30,362 nt of DNA from Trichomonas tenax (lineage: Eukaryota; Parabasalia; Trichomonadida; Trichomonadidae), in the NCBI GenBank assembly GCA_023091735.1, contig JALKBU010000624.1, positions 1 through 30,362 on the forward strand, in the 5' to 3' direction. Under the pieces are notes generated by a model, which saw nothing but the letters and a program-made list of their open reading frames with translations, made no database searches and had not been told where the DNA came from. Position 1 is the first letter of the stretch; each line of letters begins with the position of its first letter. Positions 8,619-20,900 of this stretch are shown here, in pieces. Position numbers and translations under genes: made by a program.

Positions 8619-9285
8619 ATTGGACTTTATCGGAATAAAGTAGTTTAGCGGAATTAAGTACCCTTTTTCCCGGATAAACTCAATTAGGAATAACCGCAGG
8701 AATTTGTCATTGGAATAATGGAGTTTATCCGATTTGCCATAAATATATGGAATTATCGCCCTTATTGGAATTAAGATTTAAATCTATATAGTCTATTGGA
8801 ATAAACTTTTTGGTGAGGAATAGGGTTTAAGGATTTGTGAACAGTTATTTGCTTTCGAACACATTCTGTTGTTGTTACCAGGGGATGTACACGTAATGTT
8901 ATTATATTCATGATATGTATAGTATTATAATATATTTATATGCTAAAAGTTAAGCTATGTAAATGCTGTTTTTCGATTATTGAATAATGATTGCTGAGAA
9001 AGTTTTCCCTTTATTTCAAAATTTTACCTTTATCCAATGGATTTAACCTTATATTGATTCGCAATTCCTATTATTTCGGATTTGAAGAATAAAGGGCACT
9101 TTATTCCAATAAACTATATCGATTTAAATCTTAATTCTAATAGGGGCGATAATTCCATATATTTATGGCAAATCGGATAAACTCCATTATTCCAATGACA
9201 AATTCCTGCGGTTATTCCTAATTGAGTTTATCCGGAAAAAGGGTACTTAATTCTGTTGAACTACTTTATTCCGATACAGTCCGAT
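8619..9285. mobile_element. 667-bp foldback/MITE element with ~189-bp inverted arms
   Basis: The left arm 8619-8807 and right arm 9097-9285 are reverse complements with about ten differences by eye. The ~290-base interior has no open frame. Each arm contains many GGAATWA words (left arm at 8632, 8650, 8687, 8712, 8749, 8767 and 8798, plus near matches at 8672 and 8699), like an iterated binding site. No clear target-site duplication is visible. This is a non-autonomous DNA transposon or the foldback end of a larger family; no transposase lies in the window. Confidence 0.85.
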
Positions 9286-10194
9286 TGCTATTCAGTGGAT
9301 ATATGCATTTTAACATGTATTGTTTTGTTTTATCGAAATGAAAGAGTCAATTCACTTCTCATAGTTTTTCCGCTTAAATTTTTGTGAATTTTCTCAAAAG
9401 TTTCTTAAAATTTGCTGACGGATGAAATGCTTTAATATTATAACTTAGCACTATAAATTATGTCTATTTGGCTTGATGTGAACACTGTTTTGCAGTAATT
9501 TTTTTTTAAAAAATTCAAAATATTTTTTGAATTAATGGAATCAAAAGATGAGAATAATGGGTTCAAGTCATATGACCTCTAGTTGATATCATTTCATAGT
9601 CCATGATAATTTATAATGTAGAAGAAAATCCTCTAATCATATTTTTATGATATAAATATATTCTTAACCAAATAATTAATCAAACTTAGCCAATAGAACT
9701 TTGTTGAGAGGTGCAGAAAACATATATAAACATATTTTCTATTTCAAAATTAAATTTTGTTCAAATATATTTTTGCTGTTAATAAATCTATGAAACAATT
9801 TAGTTTTCATAGAGCAGCTGTACTTATTTGATGCAACTAAACAATGCTCTGCATCGTCTCTATAAATATACTAATTTCATAATCATTATCTACTTCACAG
9901 AAAAAGAAAAATCGAAAGATCTCTTTGCTTATACCTTTCCTTATATAAAGCAGACCTCATCAATCAAGCTATTTCAACCATATCAATGGCTATTAGTCAG
10001 TATTTCTTTTTTAATGCTTGATCTAATACTTTGCATTTTACTCAGCATTCAAAGATAATGATAATGAACAGCCAATTGAAAAATAAGCACTTGTTAAAGA
10101 AGATGAACAAAATTCTTTTATTTTGTTCAATTAGGTCACATTCTTTTCGTAAATGGTTGATAAAAGTGATCGTTAAAACCAACAATATGGTTGA
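9286..10194. other. intergenic, no gene seen
   Basis: AT-rich. A 76-codon plus-strand frame at 9828-10058 starts at a non-ATG codon and has no motif; I do not call it. The sequence from about 10182 is shared with the duplicated BspA 5' fragment at 13038. Confidence 0.5.
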
Positions 10195-12628
10195 AGCATT
10201 TCTTTAGAATATCAGAACAATGATCGATTACTAAAGCGATGTACGGATACATCACCGACTATTGTCATCAAATCTTCATGCGAAACAATCTTTGGAAACA
10301 CTTCTGCCGATTATTGTTTTATGAGTGTTATTCCTACATTGACAAGCGTACAATTCAACAGTGATTCTAATCTTATTTCTATTGATGATTATGCATTTCA
10401 TCAATGTTCTAAAATTTCAAGCATCGATCTTTCGATGTGTTCCAAATTAGTAAATATCGGGAATTATGCTTTTGATAGTTGCTCATCGTTAATTAGCATT
10501 AAGTTTCCCAGCAACATTCAGTTTATAGGAAAATATTCTTTTTCTGGCTGCGATTTAAGATCCATTCGATTGCCATCAGGTCTTACGACTCTATCATCGG
10601 ATAGCTTTTCAAAAAATAAACGTCTAACAACAATAACTTGTGAACCGAATTGCCTGCTACGTTCTTTAGAATATAATACTTTTGTTTATAGCAATATTTC
10701 GAGTTTCGAACTCCCAAAAAGCCTTCAATCTTTTTCTGGACTTGCATTCCAAGACAATATGTTTGTCAAATCAATTGACGTTGGCTAAAATACAAACTTT
10801 GTTGTAGATAGTGGATATGCTGTATTCAATGTTGACAAAACAAACATAATCTATTTTGCATCAGGCATTACAGGATCTTATACTGTTCCAAGCACAGTAA
10901 CATATATTTCATATGCTTCTTTTTGCAATTCAAGGCTGTCAACTTTAATTCTTTCAAATTCTGTAAAGGATATTTAGAGGTAATGCTTTCTACAAAAGTG
11001 AAATCAGTTCATTCACAATACCTGATTCAGTTACTACAATTGGAAGTTATGCCTTTCAGCTAGAGAAAAATATGAAGAGCATTAAACTTCCATCAAATAT
11101 AACAATAATCAATATGTATTTATTTACCGATTCAGGATTAATAAGCATTAAAATCCCCGACAATGTTGCAACAATTGAATCTTTTGCATTTTCAAACTGC
11201 TCAAATCTTCGTGAGATAGAGCTTCCTTCAAAGTTAAAGAATATTAGAGGAGGTGTAATATCAGGGTCACCTAATGCATTTTATACATTTGGAAATGAAT
11301 CACATATTAATATTTATGACAATCTCCTTATGAATACATCAAACACATTCATTTCCCATTACTTTGGAAGCAATTCAACAGTGACGATACCTTCATCAGT
11401 CCAAAGAATAAAAGCAACTGCGTTTAAAGACAAAACATCTATTGTCAGAATCGAATGTTCAAGGAACTCAGAATTAAACTTCATTGAAGATTATTCATTT
11501 CAAGACTGCACTAATTTAGTTTCATTTTTTGGTTTATCACATGTAAGGTCTATTGGCGTTTCTGCATTTATAGACACAAAACTAAATCAAGATATCATTT
11601 TTGGTTATATGTTAAATTCTATAGGAAATAGTGCATTCTATAGAACATTATTGACTTTAATAGAATTTACATCAACAGTTTCATTCAGCATTGGGAAAAC
11701 AGTATTTTCTGGCTGCAATCGATTGATTTCAGTCAAGTTCAGGACATTATCAACAATTGATATCGGAGACAATGTTTTCGATTCAACAACGAGCTTGAGA
11801 TCTATTCATTTCCTATCTCATGTTTCGAATATTGGCGTTGGATGTTTTGCAAACAGTGGTTTGACATCAGCCACATTCAAATCCAATTTGTTCACACCAA
11901 ATATAATTCCAGCAAACATGTTCTACATGTGCTCTTCTCTCTCCGATTTCACATTTCCGATGAACATCATCTCAATTGGATATTATGCATTTTGCAACGC
12001 ACGCATCTCAGAGATCAACCTTCCCGACAGTATCAGGCAGCTTGGTCACCACTGCTTCCAGTTCTGCAAATAATTCACTCAATTCTCCATCTCAGATGCA
12101 TCTCATCTCCAATCGATCGACTTTGGTGTTTTCGAAGGTTGCTCCAGTTTCTCGCAGATCCGCGAAGTCAAATCTGAGTACTTTGTTTATGACTATGGTG
12201 CACTGTACAACAAGGCTAAGACTAAGATGATCGTCTTCCCTCCAGCATCGACAACGAACTTCTTCTCTCTTGCGTACACAGTCAAATCTATCACCGCCGG
12301 TGCATTCATTGGCTGTGTTAATCTCCAGACAGTTTTGATTCCTGACAAAACAGTCACAAGCATTGGCGAGAATGCATTTGAAGGCTGCATCAACCTTCAA
12401 TACATCAACATCCCACTTAGTGTCAATTTTGTTGGTGAGAATGCATTTTTAGGATGCAGTAAACTTTCAGGTGGCATTATCTATCAGAACAAGACATCAT
12501 CATTTCGCCAATAACTTCTTTCTGCATCAATTCCTCCGATTGCTCTTCGTGAATGTTCCGTTCAAACATGCAAAGTCAAGATTCAACGATATCACTATGT
12601 TGCGCTTGGAGTCATCATCGTTTTGTAA
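10195..12628 (+). pseudogene. BspA-like leucine-rich-repeat surface protein, decayed
   Basis: About 20 or more copies of the ~23-residue LRR_5/BspA repeat are visible, e.g. GNYAFDSCSSLISIKFPSNI and IGENAFEGCINLQYINIP, with spacer blocks such as YNKAKTKMIVFPPAS typical of these proteins. BspA-like proteins in trichomonads are abundant, often surface-exposed, and thought to bind host or bacterial surfaces. The gene is broken: TAA at 10786-10788, TAG at 10975-10977 with a shift to a second frame near 10970, TAA at 12071-12073 and TAA at 12512-12514. Frame-consistent sequence ends at TAA 12626-12628 after a short hydrophobic stretch. The first in-frame ATG is 10321, but coding-like sequence, supported by mostly silent differences from the copy at 13 kb, extends upstream to a TGA at 10192. 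The true N-terminus is therefore probably lost. Confidence 0.88.
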
Positions 12629-13037
12629 ACTTTTAAACACATCTGTGAGATGAAATCAAATAATATTGTGATATTTTAGAACCACCTTTGAATAATTTTA
12701 ATTCTTTCAACTAATTTCGATGCATTTAATATGGGATGGATTTCATATTATATAAATGGCTGGGGAAATGTCCAAATATGAGAAAGATTATCATTGGCTT
12801 TCCTCCAGATGAGAGAGAAAACGCCCGAATTCTCGTTGTAAGATGTTTCATTTCAGTGTTAAATTTGTTGATTTAATCTATAAATGCTTTGTATTGCTAT
12901 TCTTCTATCTTCAGTTCAAAGGAATACTTTTATCCAAATTCAATATGGTTCCATCATTTTAGTTTCTGTAGAAGAGTAAATAACATAGATGAGATTACAT
13001 ATCAAAAGACAAGAATTATTTAAATGACAAAAATTGA
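12629..13037. other. intergenic between BspA pseudogene copies
   Basis: AT-rich. A 32-codon frame starting at ATG 12778 has no recognised motif and is not called. Confidence 0.5.
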
Positions 13038-13276
13038 CAATATGGTTTAAGAATTTTTAGAATATCAGAACAATAATAGATTACTAAAGCGTTGCACAGA
13101 TACATCACCGACTATTGCCATCAAATCTTCATGCGAAACAATCTTTGGAAACACTTCTGCCGATTATTGTTTTATGAATGTAATTTCTACATTGACAAGT
13201 GTCCAATTCAGCAGTGATTCAAACCTTACTACCATTGGTGACTATGATTTTCATCAATGTTCTAAAATTCCAAGCG
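13038..13276 (+). pseudogene. duplicated 5' fragment of the BspA-like gene
   Basis: Near-identical to 10182-10421, including the block CACTTCTGCCGATTATTG and the first BspA repeat. Differences in the shared frame are largely silent upstream of the ATG-equivalent. Homology stops abruptly after TCTAAAATTCCAAGC at about 13276, where the inverted fragment of the haemagglutinin-like gene begins. It is a recombination product rather than a gene. Confidence 0.88.
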
Positions 13277-14391
13277 TCATTCATCAGAACGGCTCATCAA
13301 ATCTCTATAACAATCAATAAGATCGTCAAATAATTCCCTATTAATTTTATATTTTTTAGGTCGATAGGTGTGCTTTCTTTTACCAAATATCTTCGATAAT
13401 TTTGGCATTACTTTCGAAACTTCTATCTTTCCAACCCTATAAGTTAGCTTATAATAAAGGAAGTATTCTAAAGCATGCATGATAAATAAGACTGGATGTT
13501 CTTTCGCATAGTTTTTCATTTCCATCCATGTATTTTTCAGAGTCGCAATAAAATCTTTTGAAAAACCCGATGCTTGTTCGAATGATACTTTTTCAATATC
13601 GCTTATAGTTGAACAAAAACGATCATAATCTCTTTCAACTTTCAGAATTTCATTATATGAATCATCAATAGCCTGGAGAATAGTAGAAGAGGCTGTTTCT
13701 CGGCCTTGAGCATTTGCTTTTTGTGGTTTTGCCACCATTTTGGCGCTGTTGTATTGCTTCACTGTCTTTGTGACTTTTGTGATTGTGTTTGTAAGTTTTG
13801 TATTTGCTTCTTCGAATCTCTTCTTCATATCAATGACCTTCTTGAATTTCCCTTGAATTTCTTTTTCTTCAAATTGAAGTCTATCTTGAATTTCTTTTTG
13901 TTGGTTCATTGCTTCAATCTGTGCTCTGACAACATTAAACTTATTCACTACGTCAATAACTCCAATCATTTCAGCGATGCATGGGTTGAAAATTGTTCTG
14001 TCGTGCTACTCCTCAGGTAAAACATCTTCTTCCATGATTATCTTCGCATTGATGATTTCATCTTCAGCTGATCTGCAAGTCATTCCGTCTGGTTTAAGTC
14101 CAGCAAATGCACCTTTCTTGTGCAATATTCGTCCAACTTTAAGATAGAACTTTTATGTTCCAACAATTTCTGCAATATCATCGATATATTTGCTGAGTTT
14201 TTCCTCATTTGCAAATCTCATTGAGTTCTCCAGATGGCCCCATTCGCAATATTTGGCAGAGATAAGTTAACGCTAGATGAATGTGAATGTTCTTCGAATA
14301 TATTTCTCAGTGTTTCAATTGTTAGATCATTTGTAATAATCATTTCCATAATTTTGGCTTTGAGGTGAACTGCCGCTGATAACTTTTCTAA
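13277..14391 (-). pseudogene. fragment of a second haemagglutinin-like gene with a different C-terminal tail
   Basis: Parallels about 15640-16570 of the large minus-strand gene: the block ending at CGCTGATAAC, the EDEIINAK block, the coiled coil (AQIEAMNQQKEIQ against AQIEALNRQKEIQ) and the DDSYNEILKVERDYDRFC helix. The last 230 codons (13277-13969) are open. Upstream there are at least an in-frame TAG (about 14009), a TAA (about 14150) and a break near 14240-14270. After KEHP the tail becomes distinct, ending FDDLIDCYRDLMSRSDE then TGA exactly at the BspA junction. Upstream homology ends at about 14391. It is a truncated paralogue whose tail differs from the tip module of the full copy. Confidence 0.8.
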
Positions 14392-14997
14392 AATGGTTCA
14401 CTTTTGTTTCAAGAACGGAAATATTCGCCAAAAGTAACACCCTTCGGGAAGTCACTTTTGAAGAATTTTTTCAAATTTTTTCCACAATTTTCAAATATTT
14501 CGAGCAAAAACTGTTGATAATGGAACAATCAGAAATGATGACGTGAATTACAAAATAACTGTCGAATCCCATATTAAGTTGATTATATCTTATCAATGTG
14601 TTTTATTTTCATACATTTTTATTAAAGAATGACGGCGCCCTTCGTGGTTAGTATGTTGGCAGCAATAAAATCCACGTAACTCCTTCTTAGAGAAAGTTTG
14701 CTGAACACGCAAACCATCAATAAAGTAGTAAAAGAGTTTTAGAATTACTCTATGGTATCGTTTCAAAACTCATGCAACTTGCCCAAAGATTTTTTATTGA
14801 AGTTCTCAGAAAACAAAAGCCTATGTCCACAAACAAAGAAATTATGACATTCACTAGTCGAAAAATGCGGCAATTTATTGATTTATTCTACCTACATTCT
14901 ATAAATTTAGAGTAAATAATCTTTGTCTATTCTAAAGTTGATAATTTAAAAAGAAAAAATTAAAGTTTAATCAAAAATCAACATCAAATGATTCTTC
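14392..14997. other. intergenic; possible relic near 14630-14890
   Basis: Directly 3' of the large gene. A plus-strand frame from about 14630, with several stops, reads vaguely coding but I cannot name it. GGCGCCCTTCGT at 14634-14645 resembles an inverted copy of ACGAAGGGCGCTG near 4029. No small gene that could act as an immunity partner is visible. Confidence 0.35.
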
Positions 14998-17900
14998 TCA
15001 TTTAAAATGCTGATTCATAAATACCTTCGGATCAATGTTTGCTTTCGAAAGTACGTTTTCAATTGTTTTTGCGTAGCTGTATTTGGCGTCATCAAAGATT
15101 GACAAATATTGTGTGGATCCGCTTTTCACCTTGAAGTCCATTCCAGTGTATATTTGCCTTGTTTCTTCATTCATGTAGAAATGAACCTTGAGTTTAACAC
15201 CTTTTGTGGCTTTCAACTCTGCTCGATCTATCATGGATGGCTTAATGGTTACTGTTTTCGTGGAGTATTTACCCCATTTTCCGTTGGGATTGATCTTGTT
15301 GAGATTATCAATTAAACGTTTGTTTTTTAAGTTAACATTGTTCATGCGCTTCGCCGAATTTACAGCCTCGCTTGTCAATTGACCTTCTTGATTCAATATT
15401 CCTGCTTCTTCTAAAGCCAGTTTCGTTCGAAGCTGAACTTTGTTCACGATGCTTGATGCCCTCAAATTTGTAACATTTTGAACTTTGCCATTTGTAATAA
15501 CAGTTCGAGCAAGTTTTGTTGAGCCTTTTGCAAGCTTTGGAATCTTTGACATCATTTTAATGATCTGTGGTAACTTGGATGCCAGACCTATTAACTTTGG
15601 GAGCTTAAATATATACAATCCTGGACAGAATGTTGCAATATCCATCATTAACTCAAATGGATGCTCCATCGCATAATTCTTCAAATCCTCCCAAATATTC
15701 TTCAAGAAATCGAAGCATTCTTTTGAAAAGTCTGTTGTTTCCTCGAATGTTGTTTTTTCAATCTCGCTTAAAGTTGCACAAAATCGCTCATAATCTCTTT
15801 CTAATTGCAAAATTTCATTATATGATTCATCAATGGCTTTGATAATTTTGGTTTTTCCACTGTTTACCTCTCCATCACTTTTGACAGTACTTTGAGCTTT
15901 CGTTCTTTGTGGATTCAAATCACTTTTGGCGCGCTTTACAGTTTTTGCAACTTCTGATATTGCTTTTGTGAGTTTTTCGTTTGTTTTTACGATTTTCTTC
16001 TTCATTTCAATGATCTGTTTGACTTTTTCCTCGACTTCCTTTTCTTCGTTTTTCAATTTTTCTTGAATTTCTTTTTGTCTGTTAAGAGCCTCAATTTGTG
16101 CCTTGAGGGCATTAAACTCATTCACAGAGTCCATGAAACCAATCACTTCATTGATGCAGGAGTTGAAAATAATGCTGTTGCCTTTCTTTTCGGAGAAAAC
16201 ATCTTCTTCGATGATTTTCTTCGCATTGATGATTTCATCTTCAGCTGATCTGCAAATCATTCCGTCTGGCTTAAGTCCGACAAATGCGCCTTTCTTGTGC
16301 AATATACCTCCAACTTTAAGATACAACTTTTCTGTTCCAACGATTTGAGCCAAGTTGTCGATGTATTTGTTGAGTTTGTCTTCTCTCGCAAGTCTCAATG
16401 TCGGAGTACACCTAATGATTTCATTCGAAATTTTGGACAAACAGGTATTAAAGCTGACTGAATGTGAATGTTCTTCGAATATATTTCTCAGTGTTTCAAT
16501 TGTTAAATCATTTGTAACAAACATTTCCATAATTTTGGCTTTGAGGTGACTGCCGCTGATAACTGCATTATCGCATTGAAGGAACATTTTGTTTGCAGTT
16601 ATTTTGGCAGGAGAATGCATCACTTGATCTTGCTTGTTGCCACCATGATTGAATGAAACCAATGGAAGAGCCATCAATGGAGTCATTCCTGGAATGACGC
16701 CTGTCCATGCCAAAACTTGCGTTGGACTGAACATAACAGAATATCCTTTCTGTTTGACCTCTGAGTGTGTGATAGTTTTAGATGCAGTCATTGAAAAGTC
16801 CTTTGTTGTGACATGCGCAACATCGATATCCCAGATTCCTTCGATGTGTGTGAATTGGTTGTTAATGTACAGATATCCAACCTTCAGCTGGGATTGAACA
16901 GCCATATCAATGTTGGTATTCTTTGTAATTGTCATATTTGTGTATCCGATGTTTGAGATGAATCTTCCAGCAAGGATGGATGTTACGTAAGCAAATGGAT
17001 TTGTCATGTTTGAGAGATTTGTTAGTTGCATCATCTGTGTAGCGGTTTGAACAGTAGTTGCCGTTAGATTCAGCAATGCGGGAACTCCATCTTGAATTGA
17101 ATGGCAATTAAATAAATCATTGAATGATTGAACAATTGGATCGGCTTTGATTTTTGGTGGGCAAAATCCAGAGCAATGATACCTCTCATGAATCTTTATG
17201 CTCCGTCGAGCAGATTTTTCAATCAGATTCTTTCTGTTAACATAAAAATTCATGATACTTCCGATAACACCCTCAAGTGTAATCATTCCAATACCATGGC
17301 TAATAAAATCACAGACTGTGAATGTCGAAGGAATTAAAACTTCATCGATAACATCCCTGGAATATCTTGATTTGCCACAACGTAATCCACAAATCCGTTT
17401 TCTTTTGACGACCTGTTCTTTAGTCTTGTTTACACCTTTGGCTGGAACTGCTTCAAGACTGCCCATCAGATCAAGTCGCTTACAGACAAACTGTGTTCCT
17501 TTTGCTATTGTCTTAGATGTGTTCAAAATGATGTGAGGAGTGCTAATTTGAACAGTATGTGGGACTTCGCATTCAGTTGAGCCTTTCCGCATCCATTGAT
17601 TTACTGAAAGCTGATGATGCCTCCATGTGTTGTATACAATTTCTTCACCAGCAGTTAATATTGTAGCTCTCTCGATAATGAATCCATTAGGAGCTTCGCT
17701 AATTATCGATTTCTTTGCATGATATTCAGGTTGCAGAATTTTGCATGCATATTCAGTATATTTTTTGCAAAAAATGCATTTTGGCTTCTTTGTAACAATC
17801 GAATAATCATTAAGATTGACATCTGTTTGTCTGATGATTCGATTCGCTTTCAAAATTCCTCCTATATTTTCGATTCGTAGCTTCCCTCTTAAAGCTAAAT

Positions 17901-20900
17901 CGCCATATAAATCGATTTTTGCAATTTGGAAATTATTAGAATTATCAAGAAAAGAGGTAATTTTGACATGTTTTTCTGAGTCAAGGATCAAATTCCTTGC
18001 TCTGATATTGGATCTTGGCGTGACAAAAATATTTTCATTACTCTTTATATGAAGAGTTTCTGATGCTTTAAGGAAATGCTTTTTTTGCTCCAATTTATAA
18101 GGAATTACGAGATAAGCATTTCTTGAATTCATACTTATATTTGAATTTGTTTTGGTATCAATTAATGAAATTTGGCCAGAAATATTACCATAGAATATGA
18201 ACAAATCAATGATTTGATTGAGTGTTTTGTTTTTATAATTCAGGCCATTTGTTTCCAATCGCCTCAGCAAACTTAAATCATTTCGAGATCCTTTGCTGAA
18301 TCCATAAAATTGACGAAGGATTAGTGCAAGAAGTTTGGAAACCAAAAGCTCAGGAACACTTAAAACAAATTCTCCAGTATTTTTGGAATTTCCTTGGATT
18401 GCAACTTTTGATGGAAATTTAGGAGAGAATGTGATCTCGTTTTGGATATCGTCAGAGATGAAGAATGTTGGGTCACCAACTTCATGAAAATCGATATTCT
18501 CATGCAATAAATACCACATCGACTTAACCATAGAGTTGATGTCAATAATGTGACCAAAGTTTCCATTATAAGAACCATATTGATTTTCATCGAATGTATA
18601 TCTACTTGAAGTGCGAATATTAACGTTTTTGCCTTGAACCTTGAGCAATTTGAAATCGATGTCTTTGATGTCTAAGATAGCTTTTCCATCAGCAATAACA
18701 TGGCCTTCACCGGACTGTCTAATGCCATTAATAACTACGTCTCTATTAGAAATTATGCTTCCTGTTGAATCAACGCTCTTAATGTCAAGCATAATGAAGT
18801 CTTCAGACATGATCCAGCCACGAAGATATGGAGAATATTGTTGACTTCTTAGAATTCTATTTGCACCTTTGAAATTTTCAGTTTCGATGTTGATTTGGCC
18901 ATTTGAAAAAACATATCCAGCTGTATTGTCAAAGCTTCGATCACATTTGATTCAAACATTTTCTTTCCCTGAGATTGCTGAGTTGAAATTTTTCATCTCT
19001 TTGCAATCAATTTCGATTCGGCCCATGCTTGTAATTGAGCAAAATTCATTGTTGGCATTAAATGGTTGTTTGAATGCTGCATATACATTATCGATAGATA
19101 AATTGTAGCTTGATGTGCTTGTGACTCGGTTATCAGAGCGGATGATAATGTTCATGAATGCGAAGATTGAGCTGGCATTCGCATTGAAATCAAAGCAATC
19201 GACGGTCAAGCTTTCTCGTATGACCATGAATGCGTTGATGAGAACAGATGTTGAATTGATCACTAATCGGGCGAATTTGATTAGATGTTCTTTGTTTCGA
19301 ATTTCGGCGCTCTTCGCATTGATTGTCAAAGGAGTCAAGAACTCTTTGATGTTCAGCATGATTTTGTTGCAGCAGATAATGACATCGCGGCACCCTGAAC
19401 AGTCAGGGAGACTTTCAACAGAAAATAGTTCATCAATGTCTGGATAATACATTGTAAGTGATTTCTCTGTTTGGAACTTTCCCCAATATTCTGATTCGAG
19501 GAGAACATTAGACTCATGTATGTTGATATTATCTGTTGAAATGATGAAACCCTTGTTGTCAAACTTATCTCCGAGATGAAAGACTGAATGTGGTTCCAAT
19601 TGGAGAATTGAACCTTCGCCGCCAATGTATAAACGTGAATTGAAATCTCGATTTATTGTTGGCATTTCTTCTTTATCGTCACCTGCAATTACGATTATTC
19701 TTCCATCATTAATAATACTCGAAATACTGTAAAGCAAAGTGAAAGCTGCTGTGAATGTTGCTTCTTGAGAAACGATAAGTGATTGAGCATTTGGAATCTC
19801 ATTCCCGCGGATGAGTTGAAGATGAAGTTTCGCGTCAACAGTTAATTCTTTTACGCAAGGGAATATATCACCAATGATTAACGTTCCTTGATTTGGGGAT
19901 AGTGATGTAATGAACTCATATGTTATTTTTGAATCTAGTTTCAAATTTGCGTTTTCATAATTCGAAATGATTTGAAGTGTTGGTGATGATTTATTGTAAA
20001 TTGAAGTTCCACGATTGGCAATTTCTCGGAGGTCATTCAATGTTGCTTTTTCGGGAACATTCAGTTTTCCACCTTCTTGTGTTATGATAGTATCGATGTT
20101 TGAAAAAGTAGCTTCAATTTGTAATAAGCCATAAACAATAACTTCTTCACAACTGATTTCTGACTTTTTATCTGGAATAACATTGTCCAAAATAAGGGAT
20201 TCTATTGCTTTTGATACAATGTGACGAGAAATGATATTGTATTAGTTCATTAAAATTGACTTTTGTCCTTCAAGAGTGATTCGTTGTGAAACTCTGAGAA
20301 GACCGCAATTATGCATGAAACCATTAATCTTAATGAGATTGCAGTCAATGTTGCCATAGTTTTGGACTGAGTTCTTTAATGACAGAACTCTGCAGTTGCA
20401 TGAACCGCGAAGTTCGGATGAATCTGCATTAACATTGATTTCCTTAGACTCAAGTATCGACGAATCTGTACAGTCAAGTTCTGTTCCGCCAATGGAAATC
20501 TTGCCGTTTGGACAAATAATTTTACCTTCACTCTTCGTTTTGGAGAAAGAAGCAATGTGAGCGTATGAAGATGCCCTGATTGTTCCGAAGTTATGGAAGA
20601 CTTCGGAAGCTGTGATTATCAAGTCAGAGCCTTTGACTTCGCCGTTATTTGTGAAGCACTTCGTTAAGATGTTGCATTGCTCCAAGCCTCTGATTTCGGC
20701 ACTTTGGCTGTTGTACAAATAGATTAAGTTGCTGAGAGAGCGCGAATACATTGTTGCATAGTTGCAAATTGATGAACTATGGGACAAAACTGATGTTGAA
20801 AATAATTCGTCAAAGTTATGAATGATAACTTCATTGATTGCAAGCTTATTGATCATTATCTTCGATTTCTCTGATACTAAGAGAGTGGCATACTTAGACT

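Noticed and set aside
8619..9285. Ends of a large Maverick-type element
   Set aside because: The arms face each other across only ~290 bp of non-coding DNA, and no polymerase, integrase or capsid-type frame is present.
9828..10058. 76-codon plus-strand frame with hydrophobic end
   Set aside because: Non-ATG start and AT-driven composition.
12092..12400. Minus-strand frames inside the BspA region
   Set aside because: Shadows of the plus-strand repeat-coding frame.
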